A stretch of 12,810 nucleotides of DNA from AWTP1-13 sp035253505 (GTDB taxonomy: Bacteria > Pseudomonadota > Alphaproteobacteria > Rhizobiales > Hyphomicrobiaceae). Every line of letters begins with the position of its first letter. Positions within the stretch are counted from its first letter, which is position 1. The notes under the pieces are model-generated. The model was given only the letters and a program-made list of their open reading frames with translations, had not been told where the DNA came from and ran no database searches. Position numbers and translations under genes: made by a program. The stretch covers positions 1-12,810 of the forward strand of contig DATFCC010000309.1 in assembly GCA_035253505.1 (NCBI GenBank). Direction: 5' to 3'. Positions 1 to 7,444 of this stretch are shown here, piece after piece.

Positions 1-697
1 CGGCACCTACTTCGGCGAGCCCAAGGAGATCGTCACCCTCGAGAACGGCGAGAAGCGCGCAGTCGACACCACCGTCTACACCACGCATGAGATCGCGCGC
101 ATCGCCCGCGTCGCCTTCGACCTCGCCCGCAAACGCCGCAACAAGGTGCACTCCGCCGAGAAGCGCAACGTCATGCGCACCGGGGTGCTGTGGAACGAGG
201 TGGTCACCGCCGTGCACGCCAAGGAGGCCAAGGACGTCGAGCTGCACCACATCCTCGCCGATGCCTGCGCCATGCAGCTCGTCCGCGATCCCAAGCAGTT
301 CGACGTCATCGTCTGCGACAACCTCTTCGGCGACATGCTGTCGGACCAGGCCGCCATGCTGACGGGATCGATCGGCATGCTGCCTTCCGCTTCGCTCGGC
401 GCGCCGGACTCGCGCACCGGCGCGCGCAAGGCACTGTACGAGCCGGTGCACGGCTCCGCGCCCGACATTGCCGGCCAGGGCCTTGCCAATCCGATCGCGG
501 CGATCGCCAGCTATGGCATGGCGCTGCGCTACTCCTACGGGCTGGCCAAGGAGGCCGACCTGATCGACAAGGCCATCGCCGGCACGCTGGAGCGCGGCCT
601 GCGCACCGGCGACATCATGCAGCCCAACATGCGCAAGGTCGGCACGGCGGAGATGGGCAAGGCCATCCTGGACGAACTGGAGAAGCTGGCAGCGTGA
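1..697 (+). CDS. leuB: 3-isopropylmalate dehydrogenase, 3' part
   Basis: LeuB oxidatively decarboxylates 3-isopropylmalate to 2-oxoisocaproate with NAD+, in cytosolic leucine synthesis. The start lies before the window. The first full codon is at base 2, and 231 residues remain of the roughly 360 usual for the family, so about the first third is missing. Visible family motifs are GTYFGEPK at the left edge, then a helix with NKVHSAEKRNV, then CDNLFGDMLSD (metal and substrate aspartates), GSIGMLPSASLG, and the NAD-binding stretch EPVHGSAPDIAGQGLANPIA. The C-terminal RTGDIM is also typical of LeuB. The reading frame is intact to the TGA stop. The following hydrolase gene starts inside this stop region (GTGA overlap), so the two are probably co-translated. 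The related isocitrate and tartrate dehydrogenases are less likely, given the LeuB-type signature blocks. Confidence 0.96.
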   Translation, partial: GTYFGEPKEIVTLENGEKRAVDTTVYTTHEIARIARVAFDLARKRRNKVHSAEKRNVMRTGVLWNEVVTAVHAKEAKDVELHHILADACAMQLVRDPKQFDVIVCDNLFGDMLSDQAAMLTGSIGMLPSASLGAPDSRTGARKALYEPVHGSAPDIAGQGLANPIAAIASYGMALRYSYGLAKEADLIDKAIAGTLERGLRTGDIMQPNMRKVGTAEMGKAILDELEKLAA

Positions 698-1557
698 CGA
701 ACCAGGCCGATGGCAACGGGCCGAGACTGCGGTCCCGCTACGTGAAGGCGCAGGGGCGCGAAGTCCACTACACGGAGTGGGGCGCTCCCGGTGCGCCGGC
801 GCTCGTCATGTGGCATGGCCTTGCGCGCACGGGCCGGGACTTCGACGTCATCGCCGGCGCGCTCTCCGACCGGTTCCACATCGTCTGTCCCGACACCATC
901 GGACGCGGCCTCTCCGAGTGGAGCGAGCGGCCGGATGAAGATTATTGCCTCGACGCCTACGCCCGCCTCGCACGCGATGTCGTCGACGCGGCAGGCATCG
1001 GCCGGATGCATTGGCTGGGCACATCGATGGGCGGCGCGATCGGCATCCGCGTTGCGGCGACGACGCTGAAGGGTCGCCTCGCGCGCCTTGTCATCAACGA
1101 CATCGGCCCGACGTTTCCCGAGGCTCCCTACGAGCGCATCAAGGCCTACGTCGGCAACCCTCCGGAATTCGCCACGATGGGGGAGCTGGAGGCCTATTTC
1201 CGCACCATCTACACGCCCTTCGGCCATCACACGGACGCCCAATGGCGCCACATGGCCGAGACCTCGATGCGCCGGCTTCCCTCGGGCCGCATCACCACCC
1301 ACTATGATCCCACGATTGTCCGCCAGTTGTTCGCACACCCGCGCGACTACGAGCAGTGGGAGCACTGGGACGCAATCGAGGTGCCGACGCTCGTGCTGCG
1401 CGGCGTCGAGTCCGACCTCCTGCTGCCCGACACGGCCAAGGCGATGAGCGCACGCGGCCCGTGCGCGAAGATCGTCGAGATCGCCGGCTGCGGCCATGCG
1501 CCGGCGCTGAATGTACCAGACCAGATCAAGATCGTGCGCGACTTCCTGACGGCGTGA
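694..1557 (+). CDS. alpha/beta-fold hydrolase
   Basis: This is a 287-residue cytosolic protein of the alpha/beta-hydrolase superfamily. Its substrate cannot be read from sequence. The oxyanion region is W40-H41-G42. The nucleophile elbow G-T-S-M-G-G places the serine at 111. The acid is probably Asp241 in the strand-loop VESD, and the histidine is His268 in GCGHAP. A cap insertion lies at roughly residues 140-220. There is no signal peptide. The open frame runs further upstream inside leuB, but GTG at 694 is the better start. It gives a GTGA overlap with the leuB stop, has GGAGAAG about 9 bases ahead, and leaves a normal N-terminus (MTNQADG..RSRYV). The overlap suggests translational coupling to leuB. 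A role in leucine metabolism does not follow from that, and an esterase or C-C hydrolase is equally possible. Confidence 0.88.
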   Translation: MTNQADGNGPRLRSRYVKAQGREVHYTEWGAPGAPALVMWHGLARTGRDFDVIAGALSDRFHIVCPDTIGRGLSEWSERPDEDYCLDAYARLARDVVDAAGIGRMHWLGTSMGGAIGIRVAATTLKGRLARLVINDIGPTFPEAPYERIKAYVGNPPEFATMGELEAYFRTIYTPFGHHTDAQWRHMAETSMRRLPSGRITTHYDPTIVRQLFAHPRDYEQWEHWDAIEVPTLVLRGVESDLLLPDTAKAMSARGPCAKIVEIAGCGHAPALNVPDQIKIVRDFLTA

Positions 1558-1573
1558 GTGCGCCGCACGCGAC

Positions 1574-1601
1574 GGGCAAGCGTCAAGCGGCCCGCTTGCC
1601 C
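1574..1601. terminator. hairpin between convergent genes
   Basis: A perfect 9-bp inverted repeat, GGGCAAGCG (1574-1582) and CGCTTGCCC (1593-1601), encloses a 10-base loop. It sits where the hydrolase gene and the antitoxin gene converge (stops 25 bases apart), and its right arm overlaps the last antitoxin codons. Neither side has a clear T-tract, so a bidirectional terminator is an inference from position and stem strength only. Confidence 0.4.
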
Positions 1602-1894
1602 TCAGTCGCCGGTTCGGCGCGAAGACGAATCCCGAGCGCTGTGAGCACTCGATAGATGGTCTCGAACTGAGGGTTGCCGTCGCCACTGAGAGCCTTGTAC
1701 AGGCTCTCCCGCGAGAGCCCGGCCTGCTCCGCAACTTGCGTCATGCCGCGCGCCTTTGCAGCAACACCAATCGCATGCGTAATGAAGCTCACATCATCGG
1801 TCAGCAGAGCTTCCGTGATGTACGCCGAGACTGCCTCGTCGCTGTCCAAGTACTTTGCAGCATCAAATGGCTTGGATTTTTTCGTGCCGCCCAT
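1583..1894 (-). CDS. toxin-antitoxin antidote, HI1420-like HTH protein
   Basis: This 103-residue protein matches the HI1420-type addiction-module antidote family by its opening (FDAAKYLDSDEAVSAYITEAL) and its C-terminal Xre-like helix-turn-helix. The HTH runs from about residue 50: MTQVAEQAGLSRESLYKAL, then NPQFETIYRVLTALGIRL. The family is expected to bind and neutralise the toxin encoded just upstream and to repress the shared promoter. The open frame extends to 2143, but that extension only overlaps the toxin gene in another frame and looks non-coding. ATG at 1894 lies 7 bases after the toxin stop, with AGGAG about 12 bases ahead inside the end of the toxin gene, so translation is likely coupled. 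Toxin first, antitoxin second is the usual order in this family. Third-position G/C is visibly lower than in neighbouring genes, which fits later acquisition. Confidence 0.92.
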   Translation of the reverse strand: MGGTKKSKPFDAAKYLDSDEAVSAYITEALLTDDVSFITHAIGVAAKARGMTQVAEQAGLSRESLYKALSGDGNPQFETIYRVLTALGIRLRAEPATEGKRAA

Positions 1895-1901
1895 GCGCTT
1901 G

Positions 1902-2198
1902 TTACTCCTGATATTCGCCAGCCAGCCTCTTGGCTTGTGCGATGTCTTGATCCTGCGTGCTCTTGTCTCCGCCAGCCAGCAGCAGGACATACCTCGTCCC
2001 GCGTTGGACATAGTAGACGCGGTATCCTGGGCCGTAGTTGATCCGCAGTTCGCTGACGCCGTGTCCCACGGGCGCAACGTCACCCGGATTTCCGCGCGCG
2101 AGCCTCTCGATCCTGACAAGGATCTTGGATTTGGCGCGGCCATCCCTCAATGCGCCGAGCCAGCTCGAGAACTCATCTGTCTCGCGAACATCAAGCAT
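1902..2198 (-). CDS. RelE/ParE-type toxin, HI1419-like
   Basis: This 98-residue protein has the signature of the HI1419-type addiction-module toxins: an N-terminal helix pair (TDEFSSWLGALRDGRAKSKILVRIERL), the central strand ELRINYGPGYRVYY at residues 50-63, and the C-terminal LLLAGGDKSTQDQDIAQAKRLA. Family knowledge places it in the RelE/ParE superfamily, whose members mostly cleave ribosome-bound mRNA or poison gyrase. Which applies here cannot be read from sequence. ATG at 2198 is the only conventional start near the family N-terminus. A TTG at 2249 would add 17 unlikely residues encoded by the promoter region. No Shine-Dalgarno sequence precedes 2198, and a -10 hexamer ends only 7 bases before the ATG, so the transcript may be leaderless. 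The gene looks complete, and the antidote follows directly. Confidence 0.92.
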   Translation of the reverse strand: MLDVRETDEFSSWLGALRDGRAKSKILVRIERLARGNPGDVAPVGHGVSELRINYGPGYRVYYVQRGTRYVLLLAGGDKSTQDQDIAQAKRLAGEYQE

Positions 2199-2205
2199 AT
2201 ATATT

Positions 2206-2233
2206 ACTGTAGCCTGCAGGATACAATAGGCAA
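2206..2233 (-). promoter_or_regulatory. toxin-antitoxin promoter with palindromic operator
   Basis: Read on the minus strand, a -35-like TTGCCT (2233-2228) is separated by 16 bases from a -10-like TACAGT (2211-2206). An 18-bp near-perfect palindrome (2208-2225), reading TGTAGCCTGCAGGATACA on the plus strand with one mismatched pair, covers the spacer and most of the -10. That is where an autorepressing antidote would be expected to bind. The region is AT-richer than the surrounding sequence. Hexamers and palindrome are read directly; operator function is inferred. Confidence 0.6.
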
Positions 2234-2295
2234 TCCTGGACCACCGCAAGCTTGGTTACGATTTATTGGCTTTCGAGCGCCGTCGGTGCCCTTAC

Positions 2296-4131
2296 CTAAC
2301 CCTGCCGGCGCGGGTCGGCAATGTCCTCGATGACGAGTTCGCGGCGATCGCGGCCGTTCCAGGTGTCGCGGCGGAGGTTGCCGGCGACGTGCAGGGGCAG
2401 GCCGGCGGAGTTGAGCAGGGCGGCGCCCAGGGGCTGGCCGACGGCGCGGAAGGCCACGGCATCGAGGCGGGAGCCGTCGCCGGCCTCCAGCGCACAGCGC
2501 ACGTGCGCCTCGCCCACGACCTTGGCGTACTTCACGCGGTGGGCAGGGAAGGCAAAGCGCGGCTGCGGGTTGCCCTGCCCGTAGGGCCCCGCACGCTCGA
2601 TGAGATCGAAGAACTCGTCGGTGACGGCGCCGGGCGTCAGGGCGCCGTCGATCGGCAGGGAGATGGCGGCGCGCGCGGTGGTCGTCGCTGCCACGAGGCG
2701 CAAGCGCAGGAAATCGTGCAGCGCTTCGAAACGGGCGCGCTCAACCGTCAGGCCGGCGGCCATGGTGTGGCCGCCACCCTTGAGAAGGTGGCCGGCGTCC
2801 ACGGCCGCGCGCACCGTCGTGCCGATGTCCACCCCGTCGATGGACCGCAGCGAGCCGGTGCCCACGCCCGCCTCCTCCCAGGCAATGACGCAACTCGGGC
2901 GGCGGAAGCGATCGGTGAGGCGGCTCGCCACGAGGCCGACAACGCCCTTGTGCCAGCCTTCGCCGGCGAGCAGCAGCAGCGGCACGTCCGCGTCGGCCTC
3001 GATAAGGCGCTCGGCCTGCGCCACCGCCTCCTCCAGCATGCGCGTCTCGATGGCCTTGCGCTCGCGGTTGAGCTTGTCGAGGAGGGCGGCAATGCGCGCC
3101 GCCTCCGTCTCGTCGTCGGTCGCCAGCAGCCGCGCGCCGAGGCCCGCGTCGCCGATGCGTCCGCCGGCGTTGATGCGTGGACCCAGCACGAAGCCCAGGT
3201 GATAGGGCGTCGGCGGCACGGCGAGGCCCGCGGCGTCCGCGAGCGCCTTGAGGCCGACGTTGCGGCGCTGGCGCATGGCCTGCAGGCCCTTGGCGACGTA
3301 GGCGCGGTTCAGGCCCTTGAGGGGAACGACGTCGCAGACGGTGGCGAGGCCGACGAGATCGAGCAACGCCAGCAGATCGGGCGGCGTTCGCGAGGCGTTG
3401 TAGAAGGCGCGGCGGCGCAGCTCGCGCGCGGTCGATACGAGCAGCATGAACACGACGCCGGCCGCGCACAGGCTGCCGAGGCCGGAGAGATCGTCCTGGC
3501 GGTTGGGATTGACGATGGCCGCAACGTCGGGAAGCTGCTCGCCGGCCTGATGGTGATCGGCGACGATCACGTCGGCACCGAGCGGCCCGGCAGCGGCCAG
3601 CGCCTCGACGCCGGTGGTGCCGCAGTCGACGGTGACGATGAGCCGGGCGCCTTCCTTGACGAGCGCCGCGATGGCATCGCGGTTGGGGCCGTAGCCCTCG
3701 GTCATGCGGTCAGGGATGTAGATGCGGGCGCGCCGTCCGTGAGCGCCGAGGAAGCGTGCCATCAGCGCGGCCGAGCAGGCGCCATCCACATCGTAGTCGC
3801 CGAACACGGCGATGGGCTCGTCGGCGACGATGGCCTCCGCCAGGCGCGCCGCAGCCTTGTCCATGTCGCGCAGGCTGCTGGGGTCCGGCATCAGCGCCTT
3901 GATGGTGGGATCGAGCGCCGTCGCCACCTCGTCGATGCCGACGCCGCGCGAGGCCAGCACGCGGCCGAGCAGCTCCGGCAGCCCGTGCCGCTGGCTGATG
4001 GCGATGGCGGTCTTGGCCGCGCCCGCATCCAGGCGGTCGCGCCAGACATACCCGCGCGCCGAGGCGGTCACGCCGAGATAGGCGTCACCGGCGCCAGTGC
4101 GCGCGGGCTCGAGCTTGTAGACGGCCCCCAT
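2296..4131 (-). CDS. recJ: single-stranded-DNA-specific exonuclease RecJ
   Basis: RecJ degrades single-stranded DNA 5' to 3' in recombinational and mismatch repair, in the cytosol, using two metal ions. The protein has 611 residues, near the family's usual length. DHH-family motifs are in order: GDYDVDGA (111-118, metal aspartates 112, 114, 116), VDCGTTG (Asp169), ADHHQ (DHH at 192-194), CDVVPL (266-271), GPRINAGGRIG (318-327), the DHHA1 motif KGGGHTMAAG (451-460), then the C-terminal nucleic-acid-binding domain with GPYGQGNPQP (515-524). ATG at 4131 has an AGGGGGA about 10 bases upstream and a typical RecJ N-terminus. The gene follows a GNAT acetyltransferase gene on the same strand after 92 bases. 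That gap holds only a weak 5-bp hairpin (AGGCC 4161-4165 / GGCCT 4173-4177), so read-through from the upstream genes is possible. All key residues are present. Confidence 0.97.
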   Translation of the reverse strand: MGAVYKLEPARTGAGDAYLGVTASARGYVWRDRLDAGAAKTAIAISQRHGLPELLGRVLASRGVGIDEVATALDPTIKALMPDPSSLRDMDKAAARLAEAIVADEPIAVFGDYDVDGACSAALMARFLGAHGRRARIYIPDRMTEGYGPNRDAIAALVKEGARLIVTVDCGTTGVEALAAAGPLGADVIVADHHQAGEQLPDVAAIVNPNRQDDLSGLGSLCAAGVVFMLLVSTARELRRRAFYNASRTPPDLLALLDLVGLATVCDVVPLKGLNRAYVAKGLQAMRQRRNVGLKALADAAGLAVPPTPYHLGFVLGPRINAGGRIGDAGLGARLLATDDETEAARIAALLDKLNRERKAIETRMLEEAVAQAERLIEADADVPLLLLAGEGWHKGVVGLVASRLTDRFRRPSCVIAWEEAGVGTGSLRSIDGVDIGTTVRAAVDAGHLLKGGGHTMAAGLTVERARFEALHDFLRLRLVAATTTARAAISLPIDGALTPGAVTDEFFDLIERAGPYGQGNPQPRFAFPAHRVKYAKVVGEAHVRCALEAGDGSRLDAVAFRAVGQPLGAALLNSAGLPLHVAGNLRRDTWNGRDRRELVIEDIADPRRQG

Positions 4132-4223
4132 GTGCCCCGTCCCCCTGCTCCGGCAAACCTAGGCCGGGCGGAGGCCTCAAGACACCGATTCGGGCTATCC
4201 CTCCACAGCTTCGTCGCTCGGCG

Positions 4224-4769
4224 CTACAGCTCGCGACCGAGAAAGACGATCTCGCCGCCTTTCCAGGGCGCGGCGCCGCGCGCGGTGAAGCCGCAGCGCT
4301 CATAGAAGCGCACGTTGCGCATGCCCTTGCCGGTCACCACGTGCATGCCGGGGGCGCCGGCGCAGCCGGCATGGCCAGCGAATGCCTCGATGAGTCGCGC
4401 GCCGATGCCGCGGCTGCGGAACCGGGCGTCGAGATTGATGTGCAGATGCGCCGGGAACTGCGCGGTGAGGTGGGCGAAATCGCTGCGGAAGTAGGCGATG
4501 TCGTCGAAGCGTGCCTGGGTAGCCGGATCTTCGAGCGCGCCCACGAGATAGCCGGCGACGATATCTGGTGGGTTCAGGGCAACCAGCGCCACGTCATCTG
4601 CGGCAGACAGGTAGCGGCCGAGCCAGCGCTCCAGGAAGGCGTCCCGCTCGGGCCCCGGCGGAAAAGTGCGGGCACTGGTCTGCCAGAAGATGGCCTCCAC
4701 CTGCGCCAGCAGGTCCGGCCGCACCTTGGTCGCCTCGAGCCGGATGATGGTGCAGGCAGGCTCTGCCAT
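4224..4769 (-). CDS. GNAT-family N-acetyltransferase
   Basis: This 181-residue protein should transfer an acetyl group from acetyl-CoA to an amine. The acceptor is unknown. The GNAT core is clear: motif A (LHINLDARFRSRGIGARLIEAF, residues 109-130) contains the acetyl-CoA pyrophosphate loop R-S-R-G-I-G, and motif B (NVRFYERCGF, 152-161) follows, ending in a short beta strand (EIVFLGREL). Its start codon overlaps the yacG stop by one base (TGATG), so it is almost certainly translated by re-initiation after yacG. No separate promoter is visible. The pairing with a gyrase inhibitor gene is suggestive but gives no functional evidence. Confidence 0.88.
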   Translation of the reverse strand: MAEPACTIIRLEATKVRPDLLAQVEAIFWQTSARTFPPGPERDAFLERWLGRYLSAADDVALVALNPPDIVAGYLVGALEDPATQARFDDIAYFRSDFAHLTAQFPAHLHINLDARFRSRGIGARLIEAFAGHAGCAGAPGMHVVTGKGMRNVRFYERCGFTARGAAPWKGGEIVFLGREL

Positions 4770-5005
4770 CAGTGCTTGGAGCCGTCGGGCGACGCGGCGC
4801 CACCGGCTTCCTCGATCCCCTCCGCCTGCTCATCACCGTCCTCGCTGTCGCCCGCATCCGGAATGGCGTAGGCGCCGCCCAGCCACCGGGCGAGGTCGAC
4901 GTCGGCGCAGCGGCGCGAGCAGAAGGGCCGATACTTGGGATCGGTCGCGCGGCTGCAGATCGGGCACTTGGCCCCGGCGCGCTGGTCCGAGCTCGATTGC
5001 GTCAT
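4769..5005 (-). CDS. yacG: DNA gyrase inhibitor YacG, zinc protein
   Basis: YacG is a small zinc-binding protein that in Escherichia coli binds GyrB and inhibits gyrase. The 78-residue product carries the family signature: CPIC (Cys14, Cys17), then YRPFCSRRCADVDLARWL (Cys29, Cys33) and GAYAIP. The four cysteines form the zinc site. The last 28 residues are an acidic, low-complexity tail (SEDGDEQAEG..), common among alphaproteobacterial versions. The start is ATG at 5005, with no strong ribosome-binding site visible ahead of it. It lies 53 bases after the acyl-CoA synthetase gene and overlaps the GNAT gene by one base, so it heads at least a two-gene unit. Confidence 0.94.
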   Translation of the reverse strand: MTQSSSDQRAGAKCPICSRATDPKYRPFCSRRCADVDLARWLGGAYAIPDAGDSEDGDEQAEGIEEAGGAASPDGSKH

Positions 5006-5058
5006 GGCACCAGTCTACACCGACGCCTGCTGCGGCGGTACCTGCCGAACAGGCACGG

Positions 5059-7203
5059 CTAGCGCTTGACGATCAGGGCATCCACGACCGAGACGCCTTT
5101 GCCGCGCTCGTGCACCAGCACCGGGTTGAGGTCGATCTCGGCGACGGTTTCCGCGTGGTCGGCGGCGAACTGGGAGAGCCGCGCCATCAGATCGACGAGC
5201 GCCTCGGTATCCGCCGGCAGGGCGCCGCGATACGCTTCGAGCAGGGGTGCGCCCTTGAGCCGGCCCAGCATGGCGCGCGCCTCGGCCGGAGCGAGAGGAA
5301 CGGGGGCCAGGGCCACATCCTTGAGCACCTCGACGGCCACGCCACCCAGTCCGACCATGAGCATCGGCCCGAAGGTGGCGTCGCGCTTCACGCCCAGGAT
5401 GATCTCGCGGCCGGGCGCCGCCATCGGCTGCACCAGGACACCCAGGATGCGCGCCTGCGGCGCATGGCCCCGCGCATTGGCAAGCACCGCCGCGTAGGCG
5501 ACGCCCGCCTCCTCCGGCGATGGGAGGCCGAGCGCCACCGCCTTGGCTTCCGTCTTGTGAAGGATGTCCGCCGATTGCACCTTCAGTGCGACGGGGCCAC
5601 CGATGTTCCGTGCGGCGTCGGCGGCCTCTTCCGCCGAATTGGCGAGCGTGCCGATCGGATTGGTGCCGATTCCATAGCGTGCCAGGATCGGCCGCGCCTC
5701 CCATTCGCACAGCGAGGAGCCGGCGGCTGCCAGGGCCGTGCGCGCCGCCGTCGCGTCGCAACCTGCCGGGCTGCGCGCCTCGATCGGACGCAGAAAGCGC
5801 TCGCGCAGGGCACGGTAGTCGGCCATGGCCCGCATGGTGCGCGCGCAGTTGCCGATGTCGGTGAAGAGCGGCAGCCCGGCCCCGGCCAGGATCTCGACCG
5901 ACTTCAGTGCCGGCAGCGTGTAGCTCCACATCAGCACCGGTTTTTGCGCCGTCTCCGCCAGGCGCGCCAGCGCCTCGCGCTGCCGCTCCAGCGTATGCGA
6001 GTTGCGGCCGGTCATGACAACGACCACGCCATCCACGATGGGCGAGGGAAGCACCAGCTCGGTGAGCCCCGCGTAGCCGATCCTGGCGACGGCCTGCGCG
6101 GTGGCATCGATGGGGTTCTGCGAGGTGCCGTAGGCGGGCAGATGGCGATCGATCTGCTGGCGCGTTTCGGCATCGAGCTCGGGCACCTCCAGGCCGGCCG
6201 CCGCGCAGGCATCCGCCATCCAGCCGCCGCCGCCGCCGGAGCCGGTGCAGATGGCGACGCGCCGCCCCTGCGGCAGCCTTCCGCGCCAGGCCAGGAAGCC
6301 GGCAGCCATGTCCACCATCTCGCCGATGTCGCTGCCCTCGACCACGCCGTAGCGCTGGAACATGGCCTGGTAGGCGGCATAGGCGCCGGCGAGCGCCGCG
6401 GTGTGGGAGGCGGCCGCGCGCACGCCGGCATCCGACTGGCCGATCTTGTTGACGATGAGCGGCTTGCCCGCCCTCAGCGCCTTCTCTGCCACGCTGCGGA
6501 ACCTGTCGGGTGTCTTCACATCCTCCAGCAGCATGAGCAGGACGTCGGTCTTGCCCTCGTCGAGGATGTAGTCGGCAAAGTCGAGGGTCTCGAGGCAGGC
6601 TTCGTTGCCGGTGGTGACGACGTAGCGGAACGACAGCTCCTTGGCGCGGCCGTGGTCGAAGAAGGCGAAGCCCATGCCGCCGCTCTGCGCGCACACCGCG
6701 ACCTGGGGGCGCGTCCGGCCCGCCGGCACGAGCGGCCGGTCGCTCGCCTCCATGGCCGGGCTGAACGTGGGGCACAGGTTGGCGGCGATGTTGGCGAAGC
6801 CCTCGGAGTTGGGCCCCGAAACCGCCATGTCGTAACGGCTGGCGATGGCGCGTAGCTCGCCCTGCATGCGGCCGCCTTCATCGCCACCGCCCTCGGCGAA
6901 GCCGCTGCTCAGGATCACGGCCGCGCGCACGCCGGCCTTCCCGCACCGCTCCAACTCGTACGGCACATGCTGGGCGGGAATGATGATGACGGCGAGATCC
7001 GCGCGCTCGGGCAGGTCGGCGATCGAAGGATAGGCCTTGAGTCCCATCATCTCGCCGCTGCTGCGGCTGACGGGATAGAGTTTTCCACCGAAGGCATGCC
7101 CGCGCATCACCTTGAAGATGCGCCCGCGCAGCGTCTCGGTATCCGCCGACGCACCGATCAGCGCCACGGTGCGCGGCCACAGCAAGGCGCCGAGATCAGG
7201 CAT
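5059..7203 (-). CDS. acetate--CoA ligase family protein (NDP-forming acyl-CoA synthetase)
   Basis: This protein has 714 residues and belongs to the NDP-forming acyl-CoA synthetase superfamily, with alpha and beta parts fused. Such enzymes interconvert an acyl-CoA plus NDP and phosphate with acid, CoA and NTP. The acyl group here is unknown. The N-terminal CoA-binding domain has VALIGASAD (13-21) and SGPNSEGF (129-136). A CoA-ligase domain follows with AQSGGMG (172-178). His267 in ASHTAALAG is the expected phosphohistidine. The C-terminal ATP-grasp domain (about 495-714) includes KVQSADILHKTEA (541-553), FGPMLMVGLGG (611-621) and EIDLNPV (689-695). ATG at 7203 is chosen: GGGGAA lies 8 bases ahead, and the 86 residues of upstream open frame look non-coding. 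The catalytic residues appear intact. Some homologues are protein acetyltransferases, but no GNAT domain is fused here. Confidence 0.9.
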   Translation of the reverse strand: MPDLGALLWPRTVALIGASADTETLRGRIFKVMRGHAFGGKLYPVSRSSGEMMGLKAYPSIADLPERADLAVIIIPAQHVPYELERCGKAGVRAAVILSSGFAEGGGDEGGRMQGELRAIASRYDMAVSGPNSEGFANIAANLCPTFSPAMEASDRPLVPAGRTRPQVAVCAQSGGMGFAFFDHGRAKELSFRYVVTTGNEACLETLDFADYILDEGKTDVLLMLLEDVKTPDRFRSVAEKALRAGKPLIVNKIGQSDAGVRAAASHTAALAGAYAAYQAMFQRYGVVEGSDIGEMVDMAAGFLAWRGRLPQGRRVAICTGSGGGGGWMADACAAAGLEVPELDAETRQQIDRHLPAYGTSQNPIDATAQAVARIGYAGLTELVLPSPIVDGVVVVMTGRNSHTLERQREALARLAETAQKPVLMWSYTLPALKSVEILAGAGLPLFTDIGNCARTMRAMADYRALRERFLRPIEARSPAGCDATAARTALAAAGSSLCEWEARPILARYGIGTNPIGTLANSAEEAADAARNIGGPVALKVQSADILHKTEAKAVALGLPSPEEAGVAYAAVLANARGHAPQARILGVLVQPMAAPGREIILGVKRDATFGPMLMVGLGGVAVEVLKDVALAPVPLAPAEARAMLGRLKGAPLLEAYRGALPADTEALVDLMARLSQFAADHAETVAEIDLNPVLVHERGKGVSVVDALIVKR

Positions 7204-7377
7204 GCGGATTCCCCGATTGTGGTCCTGGGAGGCGTCGCCGCGACAGCCAAGTCCTGCGGTGGGCGACAGAATTGATGTGAGCGGCAATGAAAGCACCGGG
7301 CGGCGTGGACGGCAACACACACCGCGGCGCAGAAGCACGCTATGGACCGCAGGTCTTCTGTGGATACCGCCGGCGCC

Positions 7378-7406
7378 CGGTTGAGGTGGGGACCGATTTG
7401 TATAGT
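7378..7406 (+). promoter_or_regulatory. possible promoter of the secreted-protein gene
   Basis: In the 241-base divergent gap (7204-7444), the only AT-rich promoter-like sequence on the plus strand is TATAGT at 7401-7406, about 40 bases ahead of the secreted-protein ATG. No good -35 is seen: TTGAGG at 7381 is only 14 bases away, and CGGTTG at 7378 is a poor match. For the divergent synthetase gene I see no clear promoter. The rest of the gap holds nothing else I can name. Confidence 0.28.
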
Positions 7407-7444
7407 TTCCTCGCCGGTGTTCTGTGCCGAGGGGGAATCTCGCC

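Noticed and set aside
1895..2143. 83-residue N-terminal extension of the antidote
   Set aside because: It overlaps the toxin gene in another frame and precedes a family-typical N-terminus that has its own ribosome-binding site.
4161..4177. Small hairpin AGGCC/GGCCT between the GNAT and recJ genes as a terminator
   Set aside because: The 5-bp stem and lack of a T-tract are too weak to call. It is noted only in the recJ entry.
2266..4305. Plus-strand open frame of 679 codons opposite recJ
   Set aside because: It is exactly antisense to a motif-complete recJ and has a repetitive Arg/Ala/Gly/His-rich composition typical of shadow frames in GC-rich genes.
5035..5060. Possible hairpin after the acyl-CoA synthetase stop (CCTG...CAGG)
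   Set aside because: Only 4-6 pairs including a G-T pair, with no T-tract; not distinguishable from chance in GC-rich DNA.
4666..6855. Plus-strand open frame of 729 codons opposite yacG and the acyl-CoA synthetase gene
   Set aside because: It crosses several real minus-strand genes, has no family motifs, and is Arg/His/Gly-rich like other antisense shadows.
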